Source of the DNA: Capitulum mitella
Lineage: Eukaryota > Arthropoda > Thecostraca > Pollicipedomorpha > Pollicipedidae
DNA length: 64,000 nucleotides
Assembly: GCA_030062745.1 (NCBI GenBank)
Contig: CP099848.1
Location: 16,541,081-16,605,080 of the forward strand
Direction of reading: 5' to 3'
Position numbers and translations under genes: made by a program. Of this stretch, positions 20,776 to 30,548 are shown piece by piece (position 1 is the stretch's first letter; every line of letters begins with the position of its first letter). The notes under the pieces were generated by a model. That model did not search any database and had not been told where the DNA came from. It saw only the letters and a list, made by a program, of their open reading frames with translations.

Positions 20776-21937
20776 TTACGACATCGCCAGCCGATCGTTA
20801 GTGCGGCCGCGCCGGTCCCGGTATCGCCCCAATCTTCGTACGACGGCCGCAATGCCCGAGCACGCAAGCCCCGGCGCATCGACCGCCGCCACGAAACCCG
20901 TCAACCCCCCACCGGTGGGCTCGGCCGCGGCCACCGGCACCGGCGCCGGCGCCGGCTCCGGCTCCGGCTCCTGCACGATGCACGTGACCAGCAGCATGAA
21001 GCCGAAGCCGACCAGGATGGCGGCCAGCTTGGCCAGCCCGCTGCCCGGCTTGGCGCGCTCGCCGCCGATGATCTCGAAGCAGACGACGTAGAGGATGGTA
21101 CCGGCGGCCAGCGCCTGCAACACGGCGGCCAGCATAGCATGGCCCCCGCCGCCGCCGGCCGTCAGCAGCGCGCCCATCAGCAGGCCCAGCGGCGAGGCCA
21201 GCACGAACAGGGCCAGCGTGGCCAGCGCGCGCCGCGTGCTCGCCACCGAGGTGGCCAGCTGCTCGCCCAGACAGAAGGCGATCACCGACTTGTGCGTGGC
21301 GATGGCGGCGGTCAGCAGCCAGGCGCTCGCCTCCGTGTTCTCCAGGCCGATGGCCATGCCCTCGAACACCGAGTGCACAGACAGCGCGGCGGCCACGATC
21401 AGCACGCGGAAGGCGCCGAGAGTGGGCGGCTCGGCCAGGTCCGGCGGCTGCCCGCGCTCGCCGCGGCGGGCGCCCGGCACGGCGCCGTACTCCGGCTCCT
21501 CGCCGTCCTCCTCCCGGCCGAGCAGGGCGCTGCCCTGACGGGCGTCGTACAGCACGCGCTCGTCGTGGCCCGGCTCGGCCAACGGGCCGTAATCGGAAGG
21601 CGGCGGCCGGCGGCTCGCGCACAGCACGCCCACCTCCTCCAGCAGGTAGACAGCGAACAGACCGCAACAGAGCAGCACCTCTGGTAGCGGAAAGTCCGAC
21701 TTGCCCAGCGCCTTTTGCACCTTCTCGCGCACCTCGGGCAGCATGTGCGCGAACACCGGTGGCCAGCAGAACGCCGCCGCCGAGACACTGCAGGCAGGAC
21801 AGCGCCAGGGCGGCGCGATCCTTGTGCGTCGAGCGCCGCTTCAGGCAGGCGGCCAGCCTGAACGGCAGCAGGCCCATCAGCAGCGAGGTGATCAGCAGCA
21901 CCAGGAAGCCGCCCACCTGGGCCGAGAGCAGGCTCAT
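20776..21937 (-). CDS. ZIP-family zinc transporter paralogue, nested in an intron; one-base frameshift
   Basis: Paralogue of the ZIP gene at 5052. The start ATG (21935-21937) has an ideal context (GCCGCCATGA), and the stop is TAA at 20776-20778. The length is 3n+1: an extra G at 21756-21757, inside a conserved segment 2 block (LLAT then FAHMLPE), splits it into two frames. Allowing for that base, the protein is about 386 residues with eight hydrophobic segments, HSVFEGMAIGLE in segment 4 and HKSVIAFCLGEQL in segment 5. The loop between segments 3 and 4 lacks the His cluster of its paralogue and is acidic instead (GREEDGEEPEY). The tail is Pro/Ala/Glu-rich. It is single-exon and on the same strand as the host GalNAc-transferase gene. 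The frameshift could be an assembly error, a polymorphism or early decay; the rest of the frame is intact. Confidence 0.9.
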
Positions 21938-22560
21938 GGCGGCAGTGAGCGAGGTGGAGCCACGCGGCCGGATGACTGGCGGACGCTGGAACTCGGATCG
22001 CCAGGCAGCAGGCGAAACACAGGCCAATTCCAGCACCGGCTGAGCCCTACCGCGCGCAGGAAATGGCCGCGTGAACGCCCGCAGAGCCGACGGTCTCCGA
22101 GCCAGCGCAGTGGACAGAGAGACGCCGCTCACCGTGCATACTGCGGGGCCGGCGGCCGGGGCCGCCGTCAGGCCGCCGTCAACCGGCGGCCGCCGCTGTC
22201 GCCGCCGCTCTCGCCGCCCGGCCCCGCAAACCCGCAAATGTCAGCCGGCCGCGTCACGCCGGTCAGGGCCGGCAGCAGCCGGGCGGTCCCCCAGCGGCAG
22301 GGGTCCGACGGTCCGGCGCTCCAGCGGTCCGCTCAGAGGCGACAGACGGCCAGCGAGACCGCCGCCCGGTCCCCGACCGGCCGTCCCGTCAGCTCGGGCG
22401 CCGAGGCGACGGGGCCCTTTGTCGGCGCCGGCCGCAGCTGCGCCCGGCGCGCGGCGAGTCGCCGTCCCTACGGCTCGCGGGGTCCGGCCCGGGCCGCTCA
22501 GAGTGACAAGGTGATCCGCGAGACGGCCGGCGCCGGCCGTACCACTTGTGGCGCCTGAGG
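21938..22560 (-). promoter_or_regulatory. CpG-rich upstream region of the nested ZIP paralogue
   Basis: Very GC- and CpG-rich, resembling the region upstream of the first ZIP gene. A metal-response core TGCGCGCGG lies at 22050-22058 on -, about 115 bp before the ATG. Open frames here are compositional. An independent promoter within the host intron is inferred. Confidence 0.45.
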
Positions 22561-24488
22561 CGCACAAAGCATGAACAAGGCTCGAGGAGGATGATAATCT
22601 TTTTGCTTGTAAGAAATATCCCAGGGTTGAACGGGTGCAGTCGTTCTAATTCATCGTCGAAGATCGATTGCGGATTGAGGGTGCTGCCACCGGACAGAAG
22701 TGCTGCGGCTGGCAAAGGAGCGGCAATTTCATGTCACGGATCTCTTTACAGACGTACACAGACGAACCTTTTTGCAAAAGTGAATAGGCTATGTCGCTTT
22801 ATGTGATCGCTGAAGACCTTCCATCGCGGAAAAGCACCGAACAAAGAAGTCGTCAATAACGAGCACCACCTTGACATGCATGATTACGGTGAAAGCACCA
22901 CAGGGCTGGTCCCTCAGCAAATGAGTCCAGCGGATGCCCAAAGAGCGTACTAATCGACACGAAGGCGACACAGCATACATTCCACAAATGACTGGTAAGG
23001 AACGAGGTAAACATGGCTCGCATTCCTTAATGACGAATGGCCAATCAACAGAAAACAAGAAAGCTGGTCGTTCAGCAGATAACTCTAGTAAATGTCCAAA
23101 ACGCACCAATCGACACAAAGACTACACAGCATACATTCTACAAGTGACTAGTAAGAAACGAGGTACACATGGCCACCCGAAATGGTACTGCTCGCATTCC
23201 TTAATAACGAATAGCCAATCAACAACAAACAACTTGCAGGACACAGGCATAAGCGGAAGTGACGCAAGAATCATAGTCTGTCGCTAGCATTGTGATTTAT
23301 GGGCAAGCATCCTTTCCATTTCCTATGTATTCACAAATACCGTTTGCATTCGGCGTATGATGGAAATAAATCAGAGGGGACGTTGCCAAAAGTACGCGGT
23401 CATCAACTGTTGTGACCCAGAGCTGCACCATTTTTTTTCTCATGGGAGGCACTCATAATAAGGATTGATCACCACAACACGACGTTTAATATCACACAGC
23501 TTGTGTGAACGACACTTTTTGCCGTATGATAATGGAAATATCCACTGCCGCGATATTTTTTCTTCGGGATTTCATGTTTCGTAAAGATAAAAACTAAGAC
23601 ACGTTTGTGTATTTTTAACTAGAATGCAGAAAGTTAATTCCACGATATCGCCATAGCAGTCGGCTTAGTACATAGTAGCCACCGAGACAAACCCAGCCAG
23701 TCAGTAAATTCTATGGCCTTCTGGGCAGGGTTGGAAATTTCGTTTTTGTTTATGGTGTTGGAGTATAATTCTTGTTTTGCAAAGAGTAACACTGATTCAG
23801 GTTAGCGTTCATTGTGTTAGTCAGTGTGAATCAGTACCTGCTCCTTACTGAATGGAGACAGTCATTTGCTTCCAGAGTTAGAAATTTTTGAACACGGTTA
23901 TAATGTACCTTTTTGATGGAGGCCAGAGTACCAGATTTTTTGGATAATAAAATGTTCTGGGGCACAGATTTTCTGATGGACCTCAACACCAGAAAACAGA
24001 TCTTTTCCAGCATTGTTTCTGGATCACTGAAGACCCTATAGCCCACGTCACAATTGACTTTTCCATGAAAAAAAAAACAGCGCACACTCGGGAACATGAC
24101 CTGAGCCTACGAAGCCTGTGCCTTACTCAAAACCGGAGGCAACTGAGAATGCGAATCTGTCTGGGTTAGGGTATCTATGTAAGAACGCCCTGATTCCATG
24201 ATCACGTGACGGCAGGAACCTTCCCAGGTGCCTACATTGAACAAGACCTCGTCCACGTCTCCCAGAGTATGATGGCGGTGAGGCTTTTCCCAAACGTGCA
24301 CAGATTCCGGCCACAGCCAGGCCCACGCCCGGCGACTTGGAGCGCGGACAGCCGGCTCGTTCCCCACACCATGGCCGCCCGGCGTGACCACGGCTTACAC
24401 CCCGGGCGTGGGCACTCGAGCCCGCAGCCCACCGTGCCTCCGTCCCAGCACCGGCCGCGGCGCGGCGGCCGTCCTGCGCACCACCAAC
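22561..24488. other. Intron sequence upstream of the nested ZIP gene, no gene recognised
   Basis: Remaining part of the 7.1-kb intron after exon d. A diverged duplication of about 180 bp, sharing TTCCTTAATGACGAATGGCC-like segments, is visible between 22930 and 23240. Otherwise nothing was recognised. Confidence 0.4.
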
Positions 24489-24689
24489 CTGACTGGCGCC
24501 GCCTGGCTGGCCGGCTTCCGGCCATCGGCGTCGCCGGCTGCGATCCACTCGAAGTGTCCGGACCAGGCGAACCCGCCGGCCACTCGCTCCGCTCGCTGGT
24601 AGGCCAGGTCCGAGTCGCGGATGTTGTCGATGGCCGGGCAGACCAGAACGCGCGGCTCCTCCTTAATGCGCTGCAGCAGCGGCTCAGCC
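24489..24689 (-). CDS. GalNAc-transferase exon d (catalytic domain)
   Basis: 201-bp exon, acceptor GCCGTCAG and donor CAG/GTTGGT. It reads W(A)EPLLQRIKEEPRVLVCP, AIDNI, then GGFAWSGHFEW, the GT27 segment after the metal-binding motif. The phase enters at 2 and leaves at 2, fitting both neighbours. The acceptor follows a run of 16 C (minus), an unusually uniform polypyrimidine tract. The WAEPxLQRIKE/DNI wording resembles the human GALNT8/9/17/18 subgroup, but other exons do not settle the subgroup. Confidence 0.93.
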
Positions 24690-24934
24690 CTGACGGCGGG
24701 GGGGGGGGGGGGGCGTGAGGGCGGCGGCGTCTCTGCGTCCGTGTCGGACGATCGCCGGTCGCAGCGGAACAGGCAGCTCGAGCAAACGATCGGGTACTGG
24801 AAGTCGGCACAAGGTGACAGGTTAACACCAGACATCAACGTCTCGGAACGACCTTGACAGAGGCAAATCACCCCCACCCCCGCGTGCAAGCAAACACCAC
24901 AGGTCAATCGCTGGAGGGGACGGCGCGCACTCAC

Positions 24935-25110
24935 CACAGCTCGCACGGCTCCACGTGAGAGTCTAGGAAGATGAGCACCTCGCCGGTGGCGCGGCTGGCG
25001 CCCCAGTGGCGGCCCTTGATCAGACCATGCCGCTCCGGCAGCCGCAGCAGGCGCACCTTGTCCGGCAGCCGGGCGGCCAGGTAAGCGCTCCAGCTGGGCA
25101 CCCAGCTCAT
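24935..25110 (-). CDS. GalNAc-transferase exon c (DxH motif) with one-base frameshift
   Basis: Acceptor CCAG/ATGAG and donor TG/GTGAGT. The exon gives DELGAQLER, then in the +1 frame [17 protein letters not shown], and [22 protein letters not shown] is the DxH metal-binding motif. An extra A:T at 25083-25084 separates the two frames. With it removed the exon is 175 bp and all junction phases agree from the first to the last recognised exon. No alternative acceptor with the correct phase was found nearby. The cause may be a sequencing indel, a polymorphism or a disabling mutation. Confidence 0.9.
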
Positions 25111-25632
25111 CTGGTGGAGACGGCGTGGTACGGTCGGAGGCGGCGCGTTACCTGCACCGGCTGGCGGCCCGGCGCGGCACGATGCGGAGGTCAGAGCCTG
25201 AAACGCTCCTCGGATGTCTCCCTCAGCGCTGGGCGGGGCGCCGGCATGGAATAAGCAGGGCGGACCCGAACAAGGAGGCGGCTGCTGGACCCCGCCACAG
25301 CGTTTCCACTCTGCAGGGCTGCAATGCAGCTGTGCCCCCCCTCCCTGTACAACAGCTTTCCGCTATTGCAGTGACCAGCAGCCGGCGCCTCCTTGTTCCG
25401 CTGGCGCCAGCCCGACCTCATTTCTTTACACGCCACTCATCGCCGAATACCGTAACTACACCCAGGGGGCATAAAAGCATCGCCCCACCGTCCCGTACCA
25501 GCCGCGGCAACTGCCTTCGATCCTGCCTCTACCACGACCCCTCACCCACGGGCAGCGGACGTTCCACGCTGCGCCCGGCCCTTCGAATGGGGACACCCGG
25601 CCCTCACCCTGTCCCTGCGCTCTCAGTGGGAA

Positions 25633-25664
25633 CACCTTTGGTGTTTCCGGCCTCACCTTTGGTG
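25633..25664 (-). repeat. 21-bp duplication of the exon b donor
   Basis: CACCTTTGGTG (plus) occurs at 25633-25643 and 25654-25664, so the donor ACCAAAG/GTG is present twice, 21 bp apart. Use of the second would add seven in-frame codons (GEAGNTK). Confidence 0.8.
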
Positions 25665-25823
25665 CTGGCGTCGTCCACCAGCAGGATCTCGTGCAGCAGG
25701 CGGGCCGGCGTGCGCGCCAGCACCGAGTGCACGGTGCGCAGCAGCGCCGACCACACCTCGTTGTGGAAGTTGATGATCACGCTGGCGTTGGGTAGCTGGG
25801 CGTCGTACCGCAGCTCTCGGCAC
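25657..25823 (-). CDS. GalNAc-transferase exon b (catalytic core, LVDDAS)
   Basis: 167-bp exon, acceptor GCGGCAG and donor AAAG/GTGAGG. It reads [35 protein letters not shown], then [10 protein letters not shown]. This is the nucleotide-sugar-binding start of the GT-A fold in family GT27 (polypeptide N-acetylgalactosaminyltransferase, the first step of mucin-type O-glycosylation in the Golgi). The first base completes a Thr codon from exon a, giving the familiar LPDVRP...CR junction. Confidence 0.95.
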
Positions 25824-26540
25824 CTGCCGCCATGGCGACCGACCGGGTCAGCGGACACTGGATGCGTGATAAAACGGATTTCAAATCAATACACTCTAAG
25901 ACGCACCCAATGACAATACCATATAGAAAGTGTCAATTCATTTATTAGGACATTCCGAGATGAGGCATCCCTCGGGGAGAGTAAAAGGCTATTTCACAAG
26001 CAATGGGAGGTGGAACTCCAGATATCACGCCTATAATCAGCGTAACCAGAACAAGGCCTTCGCCTTGGCACTACAGAATTACGAACAACGATGCAGTAGA
26101 TCAAACACGTGTACAAGCCAGCCATCAAAATAATTCATAACCACAATGTTACGCTGCTAGGTACGAGCTGACGTGCGGCATTTCAGACAACAGACACATG
26201 CCGCCCCGTGATGACTGTACTCGAGGTGGATCACAGGACCCAGAGTAGGTCACAGCAAGCCCACGCGGGTCACAGCAGACTGCACTGGGACGCTGCTGGT
26301 TCAGGCTGCACTGGGACGGATACGCTCCGTCCGCACAGGCGTTCACCAGCTCACTGTGCATTGGAAACACCGGTTCAGCCTGCACCGGCTTCGCTGTTCC
26401 TTTATGCCCCAGCACACTGGCCCAGTATACATCATACACGGCAGGAGCGGCTGAGCCCGGCCTGCTGACGAAGGCGCGCACCGCAGTCGAATGGCAGACT
26501 ACACATTCGCAAGGAGGATTCGACATTCCTACTGCAAACT
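25824..26540. other. Intron between exons a and b (part), no gene recognised
   Basis: Unremarkable sequence leading into the 20-bp repeat array. A loose CTGGGACGC/CACTGGGACGG direct repeat is seen near 26283-26320. Confidence 0.4.
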
Positions 26541-26544
26541 ATAG

Positions 26545-27080
26545 TCCCGTTTGGTGAACTACACACTCGTATGGTCAGCTACAACCCATAGGGTGGTTCA
26601 GATACTCGCGCGGCGGACTAAGTCGCTGGGCGGTGGAGCAGTCATTCGTATGGCAGACTACACGGTTTCATGATGAACTGGTCACTTACGTGGATGACAG
26701 ACAATTGCGCAGGGAAACAGAAACTCACGTGGTCGATTGGACGCTCATATCAGAGATTGGACAGACAAGGTGGTGGGCTGAACACTCAGATGGTGGGCCC
26801 GGCACGTCGCGAGCCGGACATACACGTGGCGGACTAGACAGAAACGTGGGGGAAAAGACGCTCACATGGCACGCTAAACACTCAATTGACGGGCACGGCA
26901 CTCGCAGCTGATCAGACACTCACGTACCGGGCCGAGCACTCCGGTGGCGGGTTGGGCACTCACGTGGAGGACTAGAAACTCACGTAGGGGGCCGGACGCT
27001 CACGTGGCAAGCTAGACACTCATGTGGCGGGCCGGACACTCGCGTGGCAGATCGGGCACTCACGTGGCGGGCCGGACGTC
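26545..27080. repeat. 20-bp minisatellite made of copies of the exon a 5' splice site
   Basis: Unit on plus: CACTCACGTGGCGGGCCGGA. On the transcribed strand this is the exon end CCGGCCCGCCAC followed by the donor GTGAGTG. Units are regular and well matched from about 26900 to 27080 and increasingly diverged towards 26545, about 25 units in all. The exon boundary itself (27064/27063) is the edge unit. Several units keep GTGAGT or GTGAG. Confidence 0.9.
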
Positions 27081-27347
27081 GGGCAGCCGGCGCACGTACG
27101 GCACCTTGTCGCTGGCCACCACGTTGAAGCCATGCTGCCGGTGGAGGAGTTCGGCGCGGTGCTGCTCGGCGGCCGACAGCGCCACCGGCTGGCCGCCATC
27201 GCCGGCCGACGGCTCGATCAACGCCAGCTGAGGGAACTCAGCGTCCGCCGCCGGCCGCCGCGCCAGCAGCAGGGCCGCGACGGCCGCCGCCGCCGCCGCC
27301 GCCAGCAGAGCCGGCCTGCCGCCAGCCGCCCGCCACTGGCCGACTCC
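27064..27347 (-). CDS. GalNAc-transferase exon a (signal anchor and stem)
   Basis: First recognised exon of a polypeptide N-acetylgalactosaminyltransferase, a Golgi type II membrane enzyme that transfers GalNAc from UDP-GalNAc to Ser/Thr. Acceptor CTGACAG at 27348-27354 and donor GCCAC/GTGAGT. It encodes an Ala/Leu-rich hydrophobic stretch (RPALL, seven Ala, then VAALLL; about exon residues 11-29) that serves as signal anchor. A short stem follows, then HRQHGFNVVASDKVPYVRRL and PDVRPA, the entry to the catalytic domain. No in-frame ATG lies in this exon and a TGA lies just before it, so the start codon must be on an upstream exon that was not identified. The order of exons a-h is 27347 down to 11643. 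Confidence 0.9.
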
Positions 27348-27600
27348 CTGTCAGCGACGGCGTACGCTGGAGGGTCGGCGGCAGCTCGCAATACTGCCGT
27401 GCCGGACACGGCTGGGACGGGAGTCAAGACATGGCGGTGCGCGTCTGGTGCTCTACGCATCGGATCTACGTGGGGGCGGCAAAATACAAGCAATATGTCA
27501 GCAGCGAAAACACAAGGAAAATACCTTTAACAGAAACTACAACATCGGACATCGCACACTGTATCGGCAGATGTTCTGACATTTTGTTTAATCAATGGTA
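27348..27600. other. Upstream of exon a, nothing recognised
   Basis: Normal CpG density up to the abrupt CpG-poor block. No start-codon exon was found here. Confidence 0.4.
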
Positions 27601-30120
27601 AGCCCCTGCATAAGTGTGCTTAGTATGCCCACTCACCTAAAAAATGTGAAGCAAAATGAGCAGTTTACAAGCAGCATTTCTAACCAACCACATTCAGTTT
27701 TTACATGTTGCTGTTGTTTACCAAGCAGCAGCACTTGAAAACATGGGAATCTTACTTTTAAGCCTTGCACCATGTCTTGGCTTTCCTGCCATGTCTTCTG
27801 CAGACAATTCCACAGTCGAAGTCCTGTTGATGAAAATGACAATGAAGCTCATTCAAAAGACAAAAAAGGGCTTAGCAAGTGGCCCTGGCACCAGTGCAAG
27901 GGCTGCGAGGGGAGGTTCGTGAGACAGGCAGAACTGAACCAGAAGGCCCTCTCTGCTAAATAACTGCATATACCAGTGTGGGTGGGTGGAGGAGCTACAA
28001 AGACTGGATGGCTGGTTAATAACTGGGGCTTAGGGATGCAACTTCTGTGATACAGTGCCCACACAACAAAGAGTAGACCGTTTTTTTTTTATTTTAGCTC
28101 ACACAAGAGAGTAAGCCGATCTCCTGAACAAAACTTTCAGTGTGCAGGTTTTGTTTTCTGCAGCTATACCCTCTCAAAGCACAGGTCTGAGAGGAAGCAA
28201 TGAGGGTGAAGTTGGAGAGGTTACATTTATAGGAGTCCCCAGACCCAGACAGCTTTCAAAGCAGGAATTTAAATGAACTGGCACTGGACCTAAGCAGTTA
28301 ACTTGCCACTGTCCTTTAAAGTTGCCTGAGCACAGGACCCTGACTGCAAACTGGTGAGAATCGAATGTAGTTTGCTTCTTCAGGAATGGGCACAGAGCAA
28401 ACCCAGGCAAACAATGACCTGTTCATCTGACATCAATCAGCTGCAAGAGCCTCCAGTCATTCACTGAGAAACTCCAGTGTCCCACCTCTTCAAGAATGAG
28501 ATACTCTCTGACACAAAGCTTGCATTTTAGGCAGTCCTGTGCTACCCAAATTCTCCAGTGTCATCCAAATGTCATAAAGTGGCATGGTTGCCAGATGAGG
28601 AAATCAAGACACACAGCCTTTTCAGTAGCTGGCTGGAAAAACACAGCTCATAATGCAAATCAGCATGCACATCATGATATACCAGAACATTACCATAATT
28701 CAGCAAATGCCCGTGGATGACCATGACTAGGATATCCCTTAGGGCACCACATATTGGGATCTTTCTGGTCCTGTCAAACCTTCCTATCTTCAACCTGCTG
28801 CATTAGACCACTTACAGCAATATTACATCTGGCATCATATTATATATTTGTTTTTTTGCACTGAAATTATAGGTTCTGGTGCAAGTCATGCTATGAACAT
28901 GCAATGATAAGCACTTTTTCATGAAACATAAACTTCATATATGTTCATATGACAAGTTTACCAGGCATTACCATGACATGAAAAGAAATGTAACAGTACC
29001 TGTAACACAGGAAGGCTTCCATATGGAATGCTGGGAAAAATAGACAAAAACAACATGGATGGCAATGAATCCCACTACCCTATAAAAAAGAGACTGGTGC
29101 TGTCACTGGCATTAATGTCTAGACTCTGGACTAATTTTGTGCCTAAAACTAGAATTATGAACTGGAATGATGAATACAACATGCTGTTTTTATGAATATA
29201 TTGTTTAACTATGCCCATCTGATGGAACAAATTCAAGTCTAGGCTTTCTGGTGAATGGCATAACTGATGGCTAAGCCACTGATGCACTTTATTGGGTATC
29301 TTGTAAGGTAGGGCAAATTCAAGAAGGTACAGTTCAAAGACTTAGGGACAGGCCATGCAGGCTAGATGTAAAACCAGGCAAGGATTTTTCATGCCATATG
29401 AAACAATTACTCGTATCAATCCCACCCTCTGCCTCCAAACCACCTTAGTTTCTGAGTAAATTGTCTGCTGGTTGGAAGAACTGTATTTCCATCTTGCTTT
29501 TTGAACATTATTTACATTATACCTTTTAACCAAGCATTGCATATTACATCTTACAAACATTCCATTGCTATCTCCATATAATGCATACAACAAAAATGGG
29601 CACTGAATCTAGTAAAAGTGTAGTACCTTTCAGGACTGCATTCAATAACATTCACATTATCACCACAATTTCTCAAATGTGTGACAAATCCGCACATTGT
29701 TGAAAGATCATCATGAGAATGAAACAAATGGCCCATAAATGGAATGGTGAAAGCCATTTCACCTGGTTGAATCCAAAAACAATAAACCCCACTTCTGTGG
29801 CATTTCATGACAAAAAATAATGAATTTTGTTCCCTCGTAATACATTTTAATAAACAATGCATTGCAAAAACTGTAAAAATGTTTTCATGAATACAGGAGA
29901 AAGCATCATCAATTTCACACAGGCCACTCATGCTTATTTATGCCTGAATTTTATAACATCACAACCATGAATATGACTGAAATGTCTTGTCCTGAGGATG
30001 ATGATGCCTACATAAATTTCATGTTACTTTAGGATGATGGGTGCCGAGGAAACAGATTTCCTGCAAAATGCAGGCTGTATTATATAAACAAGCACAGGCA
30101 AATAGGACAGAAAAATCTGC
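27600..30120. other. CpG-depleted block of foreign-looking composition
   Basis: About 11 CpG in 2.5 kb by eye, against very dense CpG immediately to the left (27060-27480). TG and CA are frequent, so methylation-driven CpG loss is likely. Two possible minus-strand donors occur (TTTAG/GTGAGT at 27637/27636 and AAA/GTAAGA near 27790), but no exon could be assigned. Possible sources: an old methylated transposon, part of a methylated gene body, a horizontally acquired segment or a chimeric assembly join. Confidence 0.7.
29551..29931 (-). CDS. Unassigned 126-codon Cys/His-rich open frame
   Basis: ATG-started frame in the CpG-poor block, with many Cys, His and Phe residues (for example FSCIHENIFTVFAMHCLLKC and MGHLFHSHDDLSTMCGFVTH). 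The residue mix is protein-like and not explained by repetition, but I cannot name a family. It could be a piece of a transposon-encoded protein. A second minus frame at 29342-29593 overlaps its end. Confidence 0.25.
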   Translation of the reverse strand: MSGLCEIDDAFSCIHENIFTVFAMHCLLKCITREQNSLFFVMKCHRSGVYCFWIQPGEMAFTIPFMGHLFHSHDDLSTMCGFVTHLRNCGDNVNVIECSPERYYTFTRFSAHFCCMHYMEIAMECL

Positions 30121-30425
30121 CTCGTACCTACTTTTATAAAATCATGGCAGATCGGACGCCACCTCGCGTCACGACATGGCAGACGAGCGGCGAACGATGA
30201 TCTTGTTCTTGTTCTTGTAGGGTTAGGGCGCACGGCCGCTCGGGCTCAAGCGTCCGCGCGAACGATGATCGCTGCGATTTTGGGTTCAAGAAGTGGCCGC
30301 AAAGGCGCTGAACATGTATAAAATGAAAAGCGTCCAAATCTTGAACTTCCCTTCACGGCAAAGGTTTCCCGTTAAGGTCCATTATCCTCGGAACGGAGGT
30401 TTGACAGCGACAGTGAAGGCTGACT
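30121..30425. other. Short intergenic stretch, nothing recognised
   Basis: CpG density returns to normal at about 30140. No gene seen. Confidence 0.35.
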
Positions 30426-30427
30426 GG

Positions 30428-30548
30428 CATCGGCGTAGGAACGGGAGGGGGAGGAATACCTCCCACTTTTGGGGGCGTTTAGCACTAGCTCTATGGGAGA
30501 AAACGTCTTTGCCCCCATTTTTTCTCAATGCTCCTACGCTCCTGCGGA
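30428..30548 (-). mobile_element. Small MITE with GGCGTAGGA / TCCTACG ends
   Basis: About 120 bp beginning CGGCGTAGGAACGGGAGG and ending CTCCTACGCTCCTGCGG. It aligns in reverse with 43250-43352 (shared CCCATAG.GCTA.TG.TAAA and AAAAGTGGG). Non-coding. Confidence 0.6.

Noticed and set aside
21701-22558. Long frames antisense to and upstream of the nested ZIP gene
   Set aside because: Shadows of the ZIP frame and of GC-rich promoter sequence.
26545-27080. CRISPR-like array
   Set aside because: 20-bp units are contiguous without unique spacers, and the context is a eukaryotic intron.
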